DNA of 64,000 nucleotides from JAZKBN01 sp040388605 (GTDB taxonomy: Bacteria > Bacteroidota > Bacteroidia > Cytophagales > Flexibacteraceae): contig JAZKBN010000073.1 in NCBI GenBank assembly GCA_040388605.1, positions 1-64,000 on the forward strand. The letters run 5' to 3'. Under the pieces are notes generated by a model. The model worked only from the letters and a program-made list of their open reading frames with translations. It was not told the origin of the DNA and made no database searches. A program made the translations under genes and the position numbers. The first letter of the stretch is position 1. The number at the start of each line of letters is the position of its first letter. Positions 42,568 through 50,982 of this stretch are shown here, in pieces.

Positions 42568-45240
42568 ATGCAAAATGAGCATCCCGATAACGGGACTGAA
42601 CAAACACCCGGAAACGAATCAGGTAACAACAACGGCAACCAGGATAACCGGCTAACCGGTGTTTTGCCCGTTTCGGGCCTGTACGAATCATGGTTTCTTG
42701 ACTATGCCAGCTATACCATTCTTGAGCGTGCCGTACCATCGCTTGAAGACGGGCTGAAGCCTGTTCAGCGACGCATTATGCACGCCATGAAAGAAATGGA
42801 CGACGGCAGGTACAACAAGGTGGCCAACATCATTGGCCAGACCATGCAGTACCACCCGCATGGCGATGCCTCAATTGCTGATGCCATAGTTAACCTCGGC
42901 CAAAAAGACCTGCTCATAGATTGCCAGGGCAACTGGGGCGATCACCGCACCGGCGACCGAGCCGCAGCTCCCCGTTACATTGAAGCCCGCCCAAGCAAGT
43001 TTGCGCTTGATATTCTTTATAATCCCCAAACCACCGTTTGGCAGTCGAGCTACGACGGCCGGAAGAAGGAGCCGCTTACACTCCCTGTAAAATTCCCACT
43101 CCTGCTTGCCCAGGGTGTCGATGGTATTGCGGTGGGCCTTGCCACTAAGGTAATGCCCCATAATTTCATAGAGCTTATTGAAGCTTCTATTGATCACCTT
43201 TATGGCCGCCCGGTAAATCTGGTACCTGATTTCCCTACAGGTGGCTATGTTGATGCCGGCAATTACCGCGAGGGCATGCGCGGTGGCAAAGTTCGCATAC
43301 GTGCTAAAATTGAGGAGATAGATAAAAAGACCCTTGTAATTCGCGAGATTCCTTATTCCACCACCACAACATCGCTCATGGAGTCTATTGTGAAGGCGGG
43401 TGAAACAGGCAAAATCAAGATTAAGAAAGTTACAGATAACACGGCCAAAGATGTAGAGATACAAATTCAATTGGCCCCCGGCGTAAGTCCTGATATTACC
43501 ATTGATGCCCTCTATGCCTTTACCGAATGCGAGGTAAGCCTGAGCCCCAATGCCTGTATCATTTTTGCCGATAAGCCAAGGTTCGTTTCAATAAATGAGA
43601 TCCTGCGCCTTTGCACCGACCAGACCAAGGAGCTGCTCCGCCAGGAATTGGAAATTAAAAAGGCCGAGCTCCTCGAAAAAATCCTGTTCAGCTCCCTCGA
43701 AAAAATATTCATTGAAAACCGCATTTACCGCGATATAGAGGAATGCGAAACATGGGAAGCCGTAATTACCACCATTGACAAAGGTCTTGAACCCTTCAAG
43801 CCCCAATTCTACCGCGTAATTACTACCGAAGACATTACCAAGCTTACTGAAATTCGCATTAAGCGTATTTCTAAGTTCGATGCCTTCCGTGCCGATGAGC
43901 ATATTCGCAGCCTGAACGACGAGCTTACAGAAACCCTGCATCACCTGGAGCACCTACGCGATTGGACCATTAAGTTCTTCCGCGACCTGCTCAAAAAATA
44001 CGGCAAGGGCCGCGAGCGCAAAACTGAAATACGCGCATTCGATAAAATTGCCACCGCCGTTGTGGCCGCCGATAACCAAAAGCTGTACGTTAATTACGCC
44101 GACGGCTTCATAGGCTTCGGCATTAAGAAAGACGAGTACATCTGCGATTGTAACGATCTTGATGATGTTATCATCTTCCGCCGCGATGGTAATTTCAAGG
44201 TAGTTAAAATAGGAGAAAAAGTTTTTGTCGGTAAAGACCTTATCCACGTAGGCGTTTTCCGCAAAACCGATGAACGTCAGGTTTATAACATGACCTATCT
44301 CGACGGTGAAACCGGCTTCACTTATGTAAAACGCTTCCAGGTTCTGGGTGTTACGCGTGATAAAGATTATGATCTTACCAAGGGAGCCAAGGGCAGCAAG
44401 GTTACCTATTTCAGCGCCAACCCCAATGGTGAGGCCGAGGTAATAAATATACAGCTAAGCCAGGGCGCCACCGCCAAAATCAAGAATTTCGACTACAACT
44501 TCGCCGGTATAGATATAAAGGGCCGTGCATCGCAGGGCAATATTTTAACCCGTTACGTTGTTAAGAAGATAATATTCAAATCTGCCGGCGTTAGCACCTT
44601 AGGCGGGCTGAGCATTTGGTTCGATGAAACCATAGGTCGCCTCAATACTGATGCCCGCGGAACCCTGTTGGGTAATTTTGAAGGCTCCGATAATATTATC
44701 GTTATCAGGAAAGACGGCACCTACGAGCTTACCTCCTTCGAGGTTACCAACCGTTATGAGCAGGACCAATTGCTCTACATCAGCCGTTTTGATCGTGAGG
44801 CTGTCTACACTGCCGTTTACATGGAAGGCGAAAGCAAAATGCACTATGTAAAGCGGTTTAAGATAGATACCCTTACTGCCAACAAGCGTTTCCCGCTGAT
44901 TCCCGATACCAAGGGCAGCCAACTGCTTCTGGCCTCCGGCGACCCTGACCCTGTATTTGAATTAAAGCTGCGCCGCGATAAAAAGGCCCCTGAAGAAACC
45001 CTGAAAGTACATGCCAATGAGCAAACGGAAGTAAAAGGCCGAACAGCTTTAGGAAGTAAAATTCTTGCAGGTATTTTAACTTCAATAAAATGGCTCAGCC
45101 CGTTAAAGCCACAAAAGCCTGCCTCAATCCCCGTTATTCCGCAATCCGCAGCCGAGTCAAAGTCTGAGAATGCTGAAGTGCGACCTGAAGCCAAACCGGC
45201 TAAACCCGCTGAATCAGATTTTGGATCCTTGTTTTCGTAA
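42568..45240 (+). CDS. parC: DNA topoisomerase IV subunit A (GyrA/ParC family)
   Basis: Type IIA topoisomerase catalytic subunit, 890 residues from ATG 42568 (TTG 42547 lies upstream). The N-terminal breakage-reunion domain shows LEDGLKPVQRRI, QYHPHGDASI and the active-site tyrosine in AAAPRYIEARPS (about Y137). A coiled-coil gate region follows. The C-terminal beta-propeller is degenerate, without an obvious GyrA box, which favours ParC over GyrA. The tail is a low-complexity Pro/Ala/Glu/Lys-rich region that ends LFS. The B subunit (parE), often adjacent in Bacteroidota, is not present in the window. Confidence 0.9.
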   Translation: MQNEHPDNGTEQTPGNESGNNNGNQDNRLTGVLPVSGLYESWFLDYASYTILERAVPSLEDGLKPVQRRIMHAMKEMDDGRYNKVANIIGQTMQYHPHGDASIADAIVNLGQKDLLIDCQGNWGDHRTGDRAAAPRYIEARPSKFALDILYNPQTTVWQSSYDGRKKEPLTLPVKFPLLLAQGVDGIAVGLATKVMPHNFIELIEASIDHLYGRPVNLVPDFPTGGYVDAGNYREGMRGGKVRIRAKIEEIDKKTLVIREIPYSTTTTSLMESIVKAGETGKIKIKKVTDNTAKDVEIQIQLAPGVSPDITIDALYAFTECEVSLSPNACIIFADKPRFVSINEILRLCTDQTKELLRQELEIKKAELLEKILFSSLEKIFIENRIYRDIEECETWEAVITTIDKGLEPFKPQFYRVITTEDITKLTEIRIKRISKFDAFRADEHIRSLNDELTETLHHLEHLRDWTIKFFRDLLKKYGKGRERKTEIRAFDKIATAVVAADNQKLYVNYADGFIGFGIKKDEYICDCNDLDDVIIFRRDGNFKVVKIGEKVFVGKDLIHVGVFRKTDERQVYNMTYLDGETGFTYVKRFQVLGVTRDKDYDLTKGAKGSKVTYFSANPNGEAEVINIQLSQGATAKIKNFDYNFAGIDIKGRASQGNILTRYVVKKIIFKSAGVSTLGGLSIWFDETIGRLNTDARGTLLGNFEGSDNIIVIRKDGTYELTSFEVTNRYEQDQLLYISRFDREAVYTAVYMEGESKMHYVKRFKIDTLTANKRFPLIPDTKGSQLLLASGDPDPVFELKLRRDKKAPEETLKVHANEQTEVKGRTALGSKILAGILTSIKWLSPLKPQKPASIPVIPQSAAESKSENAEVRPEAKPAKPAESDFGSLFS

Positions 45241-45313
45241 CCGGTGAAAATTAATGTCAGGATATTAAAATGCATCCTGCAATAATTAAGTTCCCGGTTC
45301 ATTAATCAATTAC

Positions 45314-45352
45314 ACGGGCTCAATTCATTTCAAAATGGATTGAGCCCGTTTC
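45314..45352 (+). terminator. Terminator of parC
   Basis: ACGGGCTCAATTCATTT pairs with AAATGGATTGAGCCCGT (one G-U pair) followed by a short T-rich stretch, about 75 bp past the parC stop and just before the transporter gene. Confidence 0.85.
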
Positions 45353-45365
45353 TATCACCATACAA

Positions 45366-46283
45366 TTGTCAAAAGAACCGGTCCCTTATAATCCTGATCC
45401 ATTCATTACGCCTCGCACTGCCTCAGAAACCGGTATGCGCAGCACTGTGTTCGGCATACTTGTAAACCTTGTGCTCGTATGTGTTAAAGGCGCTGCAGGG
45501 GTAATAGGCCATAGCTACGCCCTGACCGCCGACGCAATTGAATCAGGAGCCGATGTATTCAGCTCGCTGATAGTTTGGTACGGACTAAAAATTGCCGGCA
45601 AAGCCCCTGACCATAACCACCCTTATGGCCACGGCAAAGCAGAGCCACTAGCTGCAGCTGCCGTTGGTTTCTTCCTGGCTTTGGCCGCCGGTGTGATTGC
45701 CACAGAAAGCATCAGGAATATTTTAACCCCTCACCGCAACCCGGAATCTTTTACACTTTGGGTCTTGTCCGGAACCGTGGGTATTAAGGTGGTAATTTTT
45801 ATGTACACGCATAAAACCGGCAAAAACATTGGCAGCACGGCCGTTAAAGCCGATGCCATGCACCATTTCAGCGATGCTTTAACCTCGCTTATGGCCTTTT
45901 TCGGTATTTCTATTGCCCTAATCGGCGGGGCAGGGTATGAAAGTGCCGACGATTGGGCAGCCCTGGCTGCTTCGGGCGTTATACTTTATAACAGCTGGAA
46001 AACCATTTGGCCGGCCTTACGCGAAATTATGGACGAGGCCCCTGATAAAGATACTGAAAAAGTAGTCAGGCAGGTTGCCGCCCATGTGCCGGGTGTAATT
46101 GATCTTGAAAAGTGTTTTGTCCGTAAATCCGGTCTCGATTTTTATGTTGATTTGCATGTGCACGTAAACGGCTCAATAACTGTTTACGAAGGTCATGATA
46201 TTGCCCACAGGGTAAAAGAGGCGGTAATGGCTGCCCAGGGAAATATACGTGATGTGCTTGTGCATGTAGAGCCTGCAGAATAG
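45366..46283 (+). CDS. Cation diffusion facilitator transporter
   Basis: CDF-family divalent metal exporter of about 305 residues with six membrane segments. It has ALTADAIESGADVFSSL and MHHFSDALTSLMAF for the two metal-binding helices (HxxxD-like, here AIESGAD and HHFSDAL), plus DHNHPYGHGKAEPL between them. The C-terminal cytoplasmic domain (about 215-305) has the ferredoxin-like fold ending DVLVHVEP. The called start is TTG 45366; ATG 45435 would trim 23 residues. The metal (zinc, iron, manganese) cannot be chosen from sequence. Confidence 0.88.
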   Translation: MSKEPVPYNPDPFITPRTASETGMRSTVFGILVNLVLVCVKGAAGVIGHSYALTADAIESGADVFSSLIVWYGLKIAGKAPDHNHPYGHGKAEPLAAAAVGFFLALAAGVIATESIRNILTPHRNPESFTLWVLSGTVGIKVVIFMYTHKTGKNIGSTAVKADAMHHFSDALTSLMAFFGISIALIGGAGYESADDWAALAASGVILYNSWKTIWPALREIMDEAPDKDTEKVVRQVAAHVPGVIDLEKCFVRKSGLDFYVDLHVHVNGSITVYEGHDIAHRVKEAVMAAQGNIRDVLVHVEPAE

Positions 46284-46319
46284 TGCAAGCTGAAATCAGT
46301 CGGCAAATAAAGTCAAAAG

Positions 46320-46454
46320 CTAAAAGGCTCTTTCCACTTGTTTTTTTCGTTTGCCGGGCATTTCGGTTCTTCGACACATATCAAGTGTAACAGCAATAAC
46401 GCCTGCCAGGAAAACGAGTGAAATAATGAGTTTTATTTTTTTATCGCGGGCCAT
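46320..46454 (-). CDS. Possible 44-residue single-span membrane protein
   Basis: Minus-strand ORF from ATG 46454 to TAG 46320: a short basic start (MARDKKIK), one hydrophobic helix (about residues 8-24), then a highly basic tail (MPGKRKKQVERAF). It looks like the small membrane proteins often missed by annotation. The ORF is convergent with the transporter gene. No homologue was recalled, and coding is uncertain. Confidence 0.4.
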   Translation of the reverse strand: MARDKKIKLIISLVFLAGVIAVTLDMCRRTEMPGKRKKQVERAF

Positions 46455-46589
46455 TTTTGATAAAGCAAATTGGGGGAAAAGTCTGCAAATATATAGTTGT
46501 CCATGAATAGAGCGTGTAATTTTATCCGACTTAGCTTTAAGCCTGTTTTTATTGAATATTCGATTTCAAAAGTTATTGACGAATACCTA

Positions 46590-47020
46590 AAGTCATTAGC
46601 ACTTTTCAGGGTCTGCACCCAAACGGAGTGAACAAGACCAAGAAAAAAAACTAAGGCTGAAGGCCAAAAATGGTTCGTTGGGTCTTTTCAGGGCTGAACC
46701 TGTGCCGCGCCGGGCGACTGAAGGTCGAGGCGAAGCCGAGCCCAAGCTGCGCATAATGCCTTGAAAAGCCAGCCCGCCGGCAACTGAGGCCCATTCAGGA
46801 TCAGGAGCAATGCCGCTTACTGGCGTTGGAAAACCTCCGTTCATACCCCGTTTTGGACATTGAGGCTGTAGGGCGGGCTAAGGCCCGAGTCTGCGAAGCA
46901 GACGTCCCGGCAGGATCACGGCCGAAACACAGTATAGACAGACCCGCACCGGCCTGAGGTTCATAGCCACACGGAAACTCAACATCCCACTGAAACCAAC
47001 CAACCAACCACACAACAATC
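46590..47020. other. GC-rich structured intergenic island
   Basis: About 430 bp visibly richer in G+C than its flanks, with several short perfect hairpins, for example CGGGC-TAAG-GCCCG and GTCTGC-GAA-GCAGAC in tandem (about 46873-46902), and a CCAA repeat near 47000. Two overlapping minus-strand frames exist but have Gly/Pro/Arg/Ser-rich compositions typical of spurious frames. It could be an unrecognised structured RNA or an interspersed repeat element. It does not match tmRNA, RNase P or 6S features that I know. Confidence 0.5.
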
Positions 47021-47117
47021 TTTTCGGCCTTAAATTTGCAGCTTGGGCACCGGAATAAAGGCTAAAGGAAAATGTTTAAATACCTGCTCCCTTGCCATAG
47101 GTTGCCGAAATAGTTTA

Positions 47118-47125
47118 TAGCTTTG
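47118..47125 (+). promoter_or_regulatory. Candidate -7 element of hpt
   Basis: TAGCTTTG matches TAnnTTTG about 55 bp upstream of the hpt start; a TTG at 47092-47094 is slightly too far for a standard -33. Confidence 0.35.
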
Positions 47126-47177
47126 TGCACGCAAATACCGCAGGGTATAAAGGCGCAGCTATTGTAAAGAAAGGAAT

Positions 47178-47744
47178 ATGATCCAGGTAAAAGACCGTCA
47201 TTTCGAGGTGATGGTATCGGCAGAGCAGCTTCAGAAAGATATTGCGGTGCTTGCCGCCCGCATTAATGAAGACTATGCGGGCAAGGAGCCTCTTTTTGTG
47301 GCTGTACTTAACGGTGCCTTTATGTTCACCGCCGATTTGCTCAAAATGGTTACAATTCCCTGCGAGGTTACTTTTGTTAAAGTAGCCAGCTACGAGGGTA
47401 TGAGCAGCACCGGGCAGGTAGAAGAAATTCTTGGCCTTGAGGCAGATTTAACCAACCGCCATATTATTATCCTGGAAGATATTGTGGATACCGGGCTTAC
47501 CATGACCGAGTTGCTGCGCAATCTTCGCGATTTCCGGCCTGCATCTGTAGAGGTGGCAACCTTGTTGCTAAAGCCTGAATGCCTTAAATTTCCTTTGAGC
47601 ATTAAATATGTGGCGCGTGAAATCCCGAATATATTTGTGCTTGGTTTCGGGCTTGATTACGACGGCTTCGGCCGCAACACCCGCGAATTATATTGCCTGG
47701 CTGCACCTGAAATAAAGGTGCAAAGCGAATTGAATATACTGTAA
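47178..47744 (+). CDS. hpt: Hypoxanthine phosphoribosyltransferase
   Basis: Purine salvage enzyme joining hypoxanthine or guanine to PRPP. The 188-residue protein has the PRPP-binding motif IILEDIVDTGLTMTEL at about residues 96-111, the base-binding region FVLGFGLDYDG, and the flexible-loop segment SYEGMSSTG. Length is normal. It is followed by adk at 128 bp on the same strand. hpt and adk together form a small purine-nucleotide group, though each may have its own promoter. Confidence 0.93.
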   Translation: MIQVKDRHFEVMVSAEQLQKDIAVLAARINEDYAGKEPLFVAVLNGAFMFTADLLKMVTIPCEVTFVKVASYEGMSSTGQVEEILGLEADLTNRHIIILEDIVDTGLTMTELLRNLRDFRPASVEVATLLLKPECLKFPLSIKYVAREIPNIFVLGFGLDYDGFGRNTRELYCLAAPEIKVQSELNIL

Positions 47745-47872
47745 TTAAATGCTTATACCGGTCAGGGTGCAGGTTTTATAACAGGCATCTGGCGGTTATT
47801 GCAAAAGAAATAATATAAATGCGGGCTTTCTTTAGCCGGCAATCTTTCCGTCTTCGGGCGAATAAATTATAC

Positions 47873-48451
47873 ATGCTGAACATCGTACTGTTCGGGCCTC
47901 CGGGCGCCGGCAAGGGCACCCAAAGCGCCCGTATCATTGATAAGTACAACCTAATTCACCTGAGCACCGGCGATTTGCTGCGTTCTGAAATTGCTGCCGG
48001 CACCCCTTTGGGCACCGAGGCAAAAAAGCTCATGGACAACGGTATCCTGGTGCCCGATGAAGTTGTTATTGGTATGATAGACAGCCGCCTGAAAGCCAAC
48101 CCTGAGGCAGGTGGTTTTATATTCGACGGTTTCCCACGTACTGTTCCCCAAGCCGCGGCCCTTGACAGGTTGCTTGAGTCAAACGGAACCTCGGTAACCG
48201 CTATGGTTGCACTTGAGGTTTCTGAGGAAGAGCTTGTAAAAAGGCTGCTTAACCGTGGCGCAACTTCCGGCCGGCCCGACGACAGCAACGAGGAGCTGAT
48301 TCAAAAGCGTGTTCAGGAATACAACAACAAAACCGCCCCTGTTGCAGGCTATTATACCACTCAGGGTAAATTTTCTTCAGTTAACGGCATCGGAGATATA
48401 GATTCCATTTTCAACGGAATTTGCAATGCCATTGAAAGCAGCAAAGTATAA
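47873..48451 (+). CDS. adk: Adenylate kinase
   Basis: Interconverts ATP, ADP and AMP. Counting from ATG 47873 (192 residues; the frame is open from 47819, but that adds an unrelated basic leader), the P-loop GPPGAGKGTQ is at 8-17, AMP-binding STGDLLR at about 33, FDGFPRT at about 85 and the LID-side RPDD at about 138. The LID domain is the short, zinc-free type, typical for this length. A double hairpin terminator follows. Confidence 0.95.
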   Translation: MLNIVLFGPPGAGKGTQSARIIDKYNLIHLSTGDLLRSEIAAGTPLGTEAKKLMDNGILVPDEVVIGMIDSRLKANPEAGGFIFDGFPRTVPQAAALDRLLESNGTSVTAMVALEVSEEELVKRLLNRGATSGRPDDSNEELIQKRVQEYNNKTAPVAGYYTTQGKFSSVNGIGDIDSIFNGICNAIESSKV

Positions 48452-48493
48452 GGCTCAAAACCTTGTGTTTTAATTAATAAGACTATTGCCAAC

Positions 48494-48562
48494 CGGGGTT
48501 TCTCCCCGAAATTATATCATTAATTAGCTGAGCACATCCCTTTATCGGGCCTGTGCTCTTTT
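48494..48562 (+). terminator. Tandem hairpins ending the hpt-adk region
   Basis: Hairpin 1: CGGGG (48494-48498) with CCCCG (48504-48508). Hairpin 2: GAGCACA (48530-48536) with TGTGCTC (48552-48558), an inner CCC/GGG pairing, and a TTTT tail. The second is the likely intrinsic terminator. Confidence 0.8.
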
Positions 48563-48671
48563 AATTTAGCAGCTAAGCTTCTTCAATTTCGCCGGCCGGA
48601 AATTGTGATATATTAGAAATTTGGCCCTTTGGTACATACTATAACCATGATTCTAATTCAATTCAAGCAGG

Positions 48672-49610
48672 ATGCCTGAACAAACCGGGTCGACGCGCAG
48701 GCAGGTAGTAAAAGCCTATTTGGCTCTTGCTGCTGTCAGCATTTTGTGGGGACTTACATTTGCCGGTATTATTGTGGCCATGGGCGAAAAGGGTGAAAAA
48801 TTTCCGCCTTTCTTCCTCGCATGGCTCAGGCAGTTGCTTCCGGGAATGTTTGTAATGCTTTGGTGCATTCTGCAAAAGCAGAACCTGCCTTCCGGAAAAG
48901 TCTTTGTGCAGCTCATAGTAGCCGCATTGCTGATGCTGGTTTCAAGCAACGTGCTCATTACCTGGTCTTTGCTGTATATTCCTTCAGGTTTGGTGGGCCT
49001 GCTGTTTACCTTACTGCCCGGCTTCACATTATTTATTGAGGTGGTAATAACCCGTACCGTTCCCTTCAGATGGACGGGCCTTGCAGGCATTTCACTTGGC
49101 TTTGCAGGCTTATACGCTATATACCTGCAACACGAGGGCAGTATGGATGAGCCCAATTATATTGCCGGTATAGGACTTACTATTCTTGCTGTATTAACAT
49201 GGGCCGCCGGAACAATTTACGCCAAACGCCTGCCGGAAAAACTCTCACCATGGCTTTCCACCGGAATTCAGCTGGTAATTACAGGCCTCTTCCTGCTTCC
49301 CATAAGTTATTTTACCGAAGACTGGACATTAGTAAACCCTGATACTTCTTCCTGGATTGCTGTTATATTCCTGGTTATTTCAGATTCATTGCTTGCATAT
49401 ACGGCTTTCCTCTATGCCCTAAGGCACCTTTCAGGAACCGTAGTTTCATTGTATTCGTATATTAATACGCTCATTATTGTGCTGGTTGGTATATTGTACT
49501 TTCATGAGTACGCCGGGCCGCTTACAATAGCGGGTACAGCGCTTACTTTGGGCGGGGTGTACCTTGTTAACAAGGCGTACGGACTCAGTACCCAAAAGCC
49601 TGCTGCCTGA
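48672..49610 (+). CDS. EamA/DMT-family transporter
   Basis: A 312-residue inner-membrane protein with about ten helices in two EamA repeats. The first repeat starts at VSILWGLTFAGII and the second at GLTILAVLTWAAGTIYAKRL; each ends with a conserved G-x-x-L-x-x-E-type helix (LLPGFTLFIEV; YSYINTLIIVLVGI). These proteins export or import small metabolites such as amino acids or nucleosides. The gene lies about 60 bp before the terpene-cyclase-like gene on the same strand, so the two may be linked. Substrate unknown. Confidence 0.88.
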   Translation: MPEQTGSTRRQVVKAYLALAAVSILWGLTFAGIIVAMGEKGEKFPPFFLAWLRQLLPGMFVMLWCILQKQNLPSGKVFVQLIVAALLMLVSSNVLITWSLLYIPSGLVGLLFTLLPGFTLFIEVVITRTVPFRWTGLAGISLGFAGLYAIYLQHEGSMDEPNYIAGIGLTILAVLTWAAGTIYAKRLPEKLSPWLSTGIQLVITGLFLLPISYFTEDWTLVNPDTSSWIAVIFLVISDSLLAYTAFLYALRHLSGTVVSLYSYINTLIIVLVGILYFHEYAGPLTIAGTALTLGGVYLVNKAYGLSTQKPAA

Positions 49611-49672
49611 AATAATACAGGTTTAATTGACGACGGTAGATCCCGCCATTACATCGTATAAACTGAAAATCT

Positions 49673-50764
49673 ATGGAAAAAGCCATTAACCTGCTGAAGC
49701 AAATTGAAGCAATGCAATCTGCGGGTAATCGCTTTTTTCCTGCCGGCCTTTTCCCTGTTTGGCGCAAATCGCCCCTGCATTTAAAAGCCCGCCCTGATCC
49801 TGATTTTTTCCTGACCGCTTCTGTATTATTCACCCTGGATAATATAATTGCCTGCCTCGACCACAAAGGCTCAGCGCATCTGCCTGAGGTTGAAGCCATA
49901 AGTGATCGCATCAGGATTCAGGCCTACCAGGCATACCCCTTGTTCCGTAACGCACATCCGGACGGCACTTTAACCTATAATTTCTGGCCCCGAAAGCCGG
50001 GTATGCACTTCCCTTTCGGCCTTATTTTCAGGCACCTGCAATCAATTGCTATTCCTGATGATATAGATGATACTGCGCTGGCATTCTTAACCATGCCGCA
50101 TACGCCCGCTGAAGCCCAACTGGTGCAGAACAAGCTGCAATTCCATGCCAATAAATACCGTAAAACAAATACAACAGCCTTATCCTTTTACCGAAATGAA
50201 CCAATTCCTAATACATGGTTCGGTTCTAAAATGCTTATTGAGTTTGATGTTTGTGCCTTGCTGAACCTGTTGCACATGTGTTCACGCTACGGCTTGCCAT
50301 GGGACGATCGTACAGCTGCGGCCCTGCGTTTTGTACGGTCTGTTTTGCTGCACAGTGAACATTTTAATTACCCTTTCATTTCCTCCCCGTACTATGCCGA
50401 GGCAGGCATAATATTATACCACTATGCCCGTTTTGCTGCCGAGTTTCCCGGGGTTTTAGGAGCAGATTGCCTTCAAAAAATTGAAAACGATTGCCGACAT
50501 ATTCTTTCAGCTGATTACCCTGAAGGCAGCCGACTTATGGCTTATATATCCCTTTCACGCCTTGGCCTGTATGCTGAAAGACCTTCCGTAGACGAAGATG
50601 CATTTATTTCAGGTTTTAGCTTTTCAGTGGCCGGCTGGCTGTCGGCTTTTGAAGGCAAACGCATTCGCCGCCTCGCTGAGAAGCCTTTTTTACAATTCCG
50701 TTTTTTTTGTCCGGCTTTTTCCTTGGCCTTGCTTGCTGAAGCTGAAGTCTATGCCGTAAAGTAG
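49673..50764 (+). CDS. Small alpha-helical protein with class II terpene-cyclase-like DxDD motif
   Basis: A 363-residue soluble, helix-rich protein I do not recognise by family. At residues 129-137 it reads DDIDDTALA, which is nearly identical to the DxDDTA catalytic motif of class II terpene cyclases and copalyl-diphosphate synthases, where the middle Asp protonates an isoprenoid. The following helices, including NYPFISSPYYAEAGIILYHY and a Trp-rich WLSAFEGKR segment, suit an alpha/alpha barrel. Real class II cyclases have two such barrels and are longer, so this is either a reduced form, a relative with another role, or convergence. No isoprenoid gene is adjacent. Confidence 0.6.
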   Translation: MEKAINLLKQIEAMQSAGNRFFPAGLFPVWRKSPLHLKARPDPDFFLTASVLFTLDNIIACLDHKGSAHLPEVEAISDRIRIQAYQAYPLFRNAHPDGTLTYNFWPRKPGMHFPFGLIFRHLQSIAIPDDIDDTALAFLTMPHTPAEAQLVQNKLQFHANKYRKTNTTALSFYRNEPIPNTWFGSKMLIEFDVCALLNLLHMCSRYGLPWDDRTAAALRFVRSVLLHSEHFNYPFISSPYYAEAGIILYHYARFAAEFPGVLGADCLQKIENDCRHILSADYPEGSRLMAYISLSRLGLYAERPSVDEDAFISGFSFSVAGWLSAFEGKRIRRLAEKPFLQFRFFCPAFSLALLAEAEVYAVK

Positions 50765-50918
50765 GGTAATTTCAACTATTAAAATTAGGCTCTGCATGCT
50801 GGCTGCCCCTTATGACTTACCGTCAAAGCCCGAATTCAAGATTAGTCGTTGATGTGCAAGCCAATGAAATACAAAAAAATCAATAGTTAATTGCCCTTAA
50901 AGTAGCATATATAACAAG

Positions 50919-50955
50919 AAAGCAGCATGAATCAGAATCCGATTCATGCTGCTTT
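50919..50955. terminator. Bidirectional terminator (15-bp stem)
   Basis: AAAGCAGCATGAATC (50919-50933) and GATTCATGCTGCTTT (50941-50955) pair perfectly across a 7-nt loop, between the convergent cyclase-like and polymerase genes. Confidence 0.92.
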
Positions 50956-50982
50956 AAATTAGAAAGCTATGCGGGTTAAAAG

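Noticed and set aside
46596..47013. Two overlapping minus-strand ORFs (70 and 82 codons) in the GC-rich island as genes.
   Set aside because: They overlap each other, have no clear starts and have Gly/Pro/Arg/Ser-rich composition; the island is better explained by structure or repeats.
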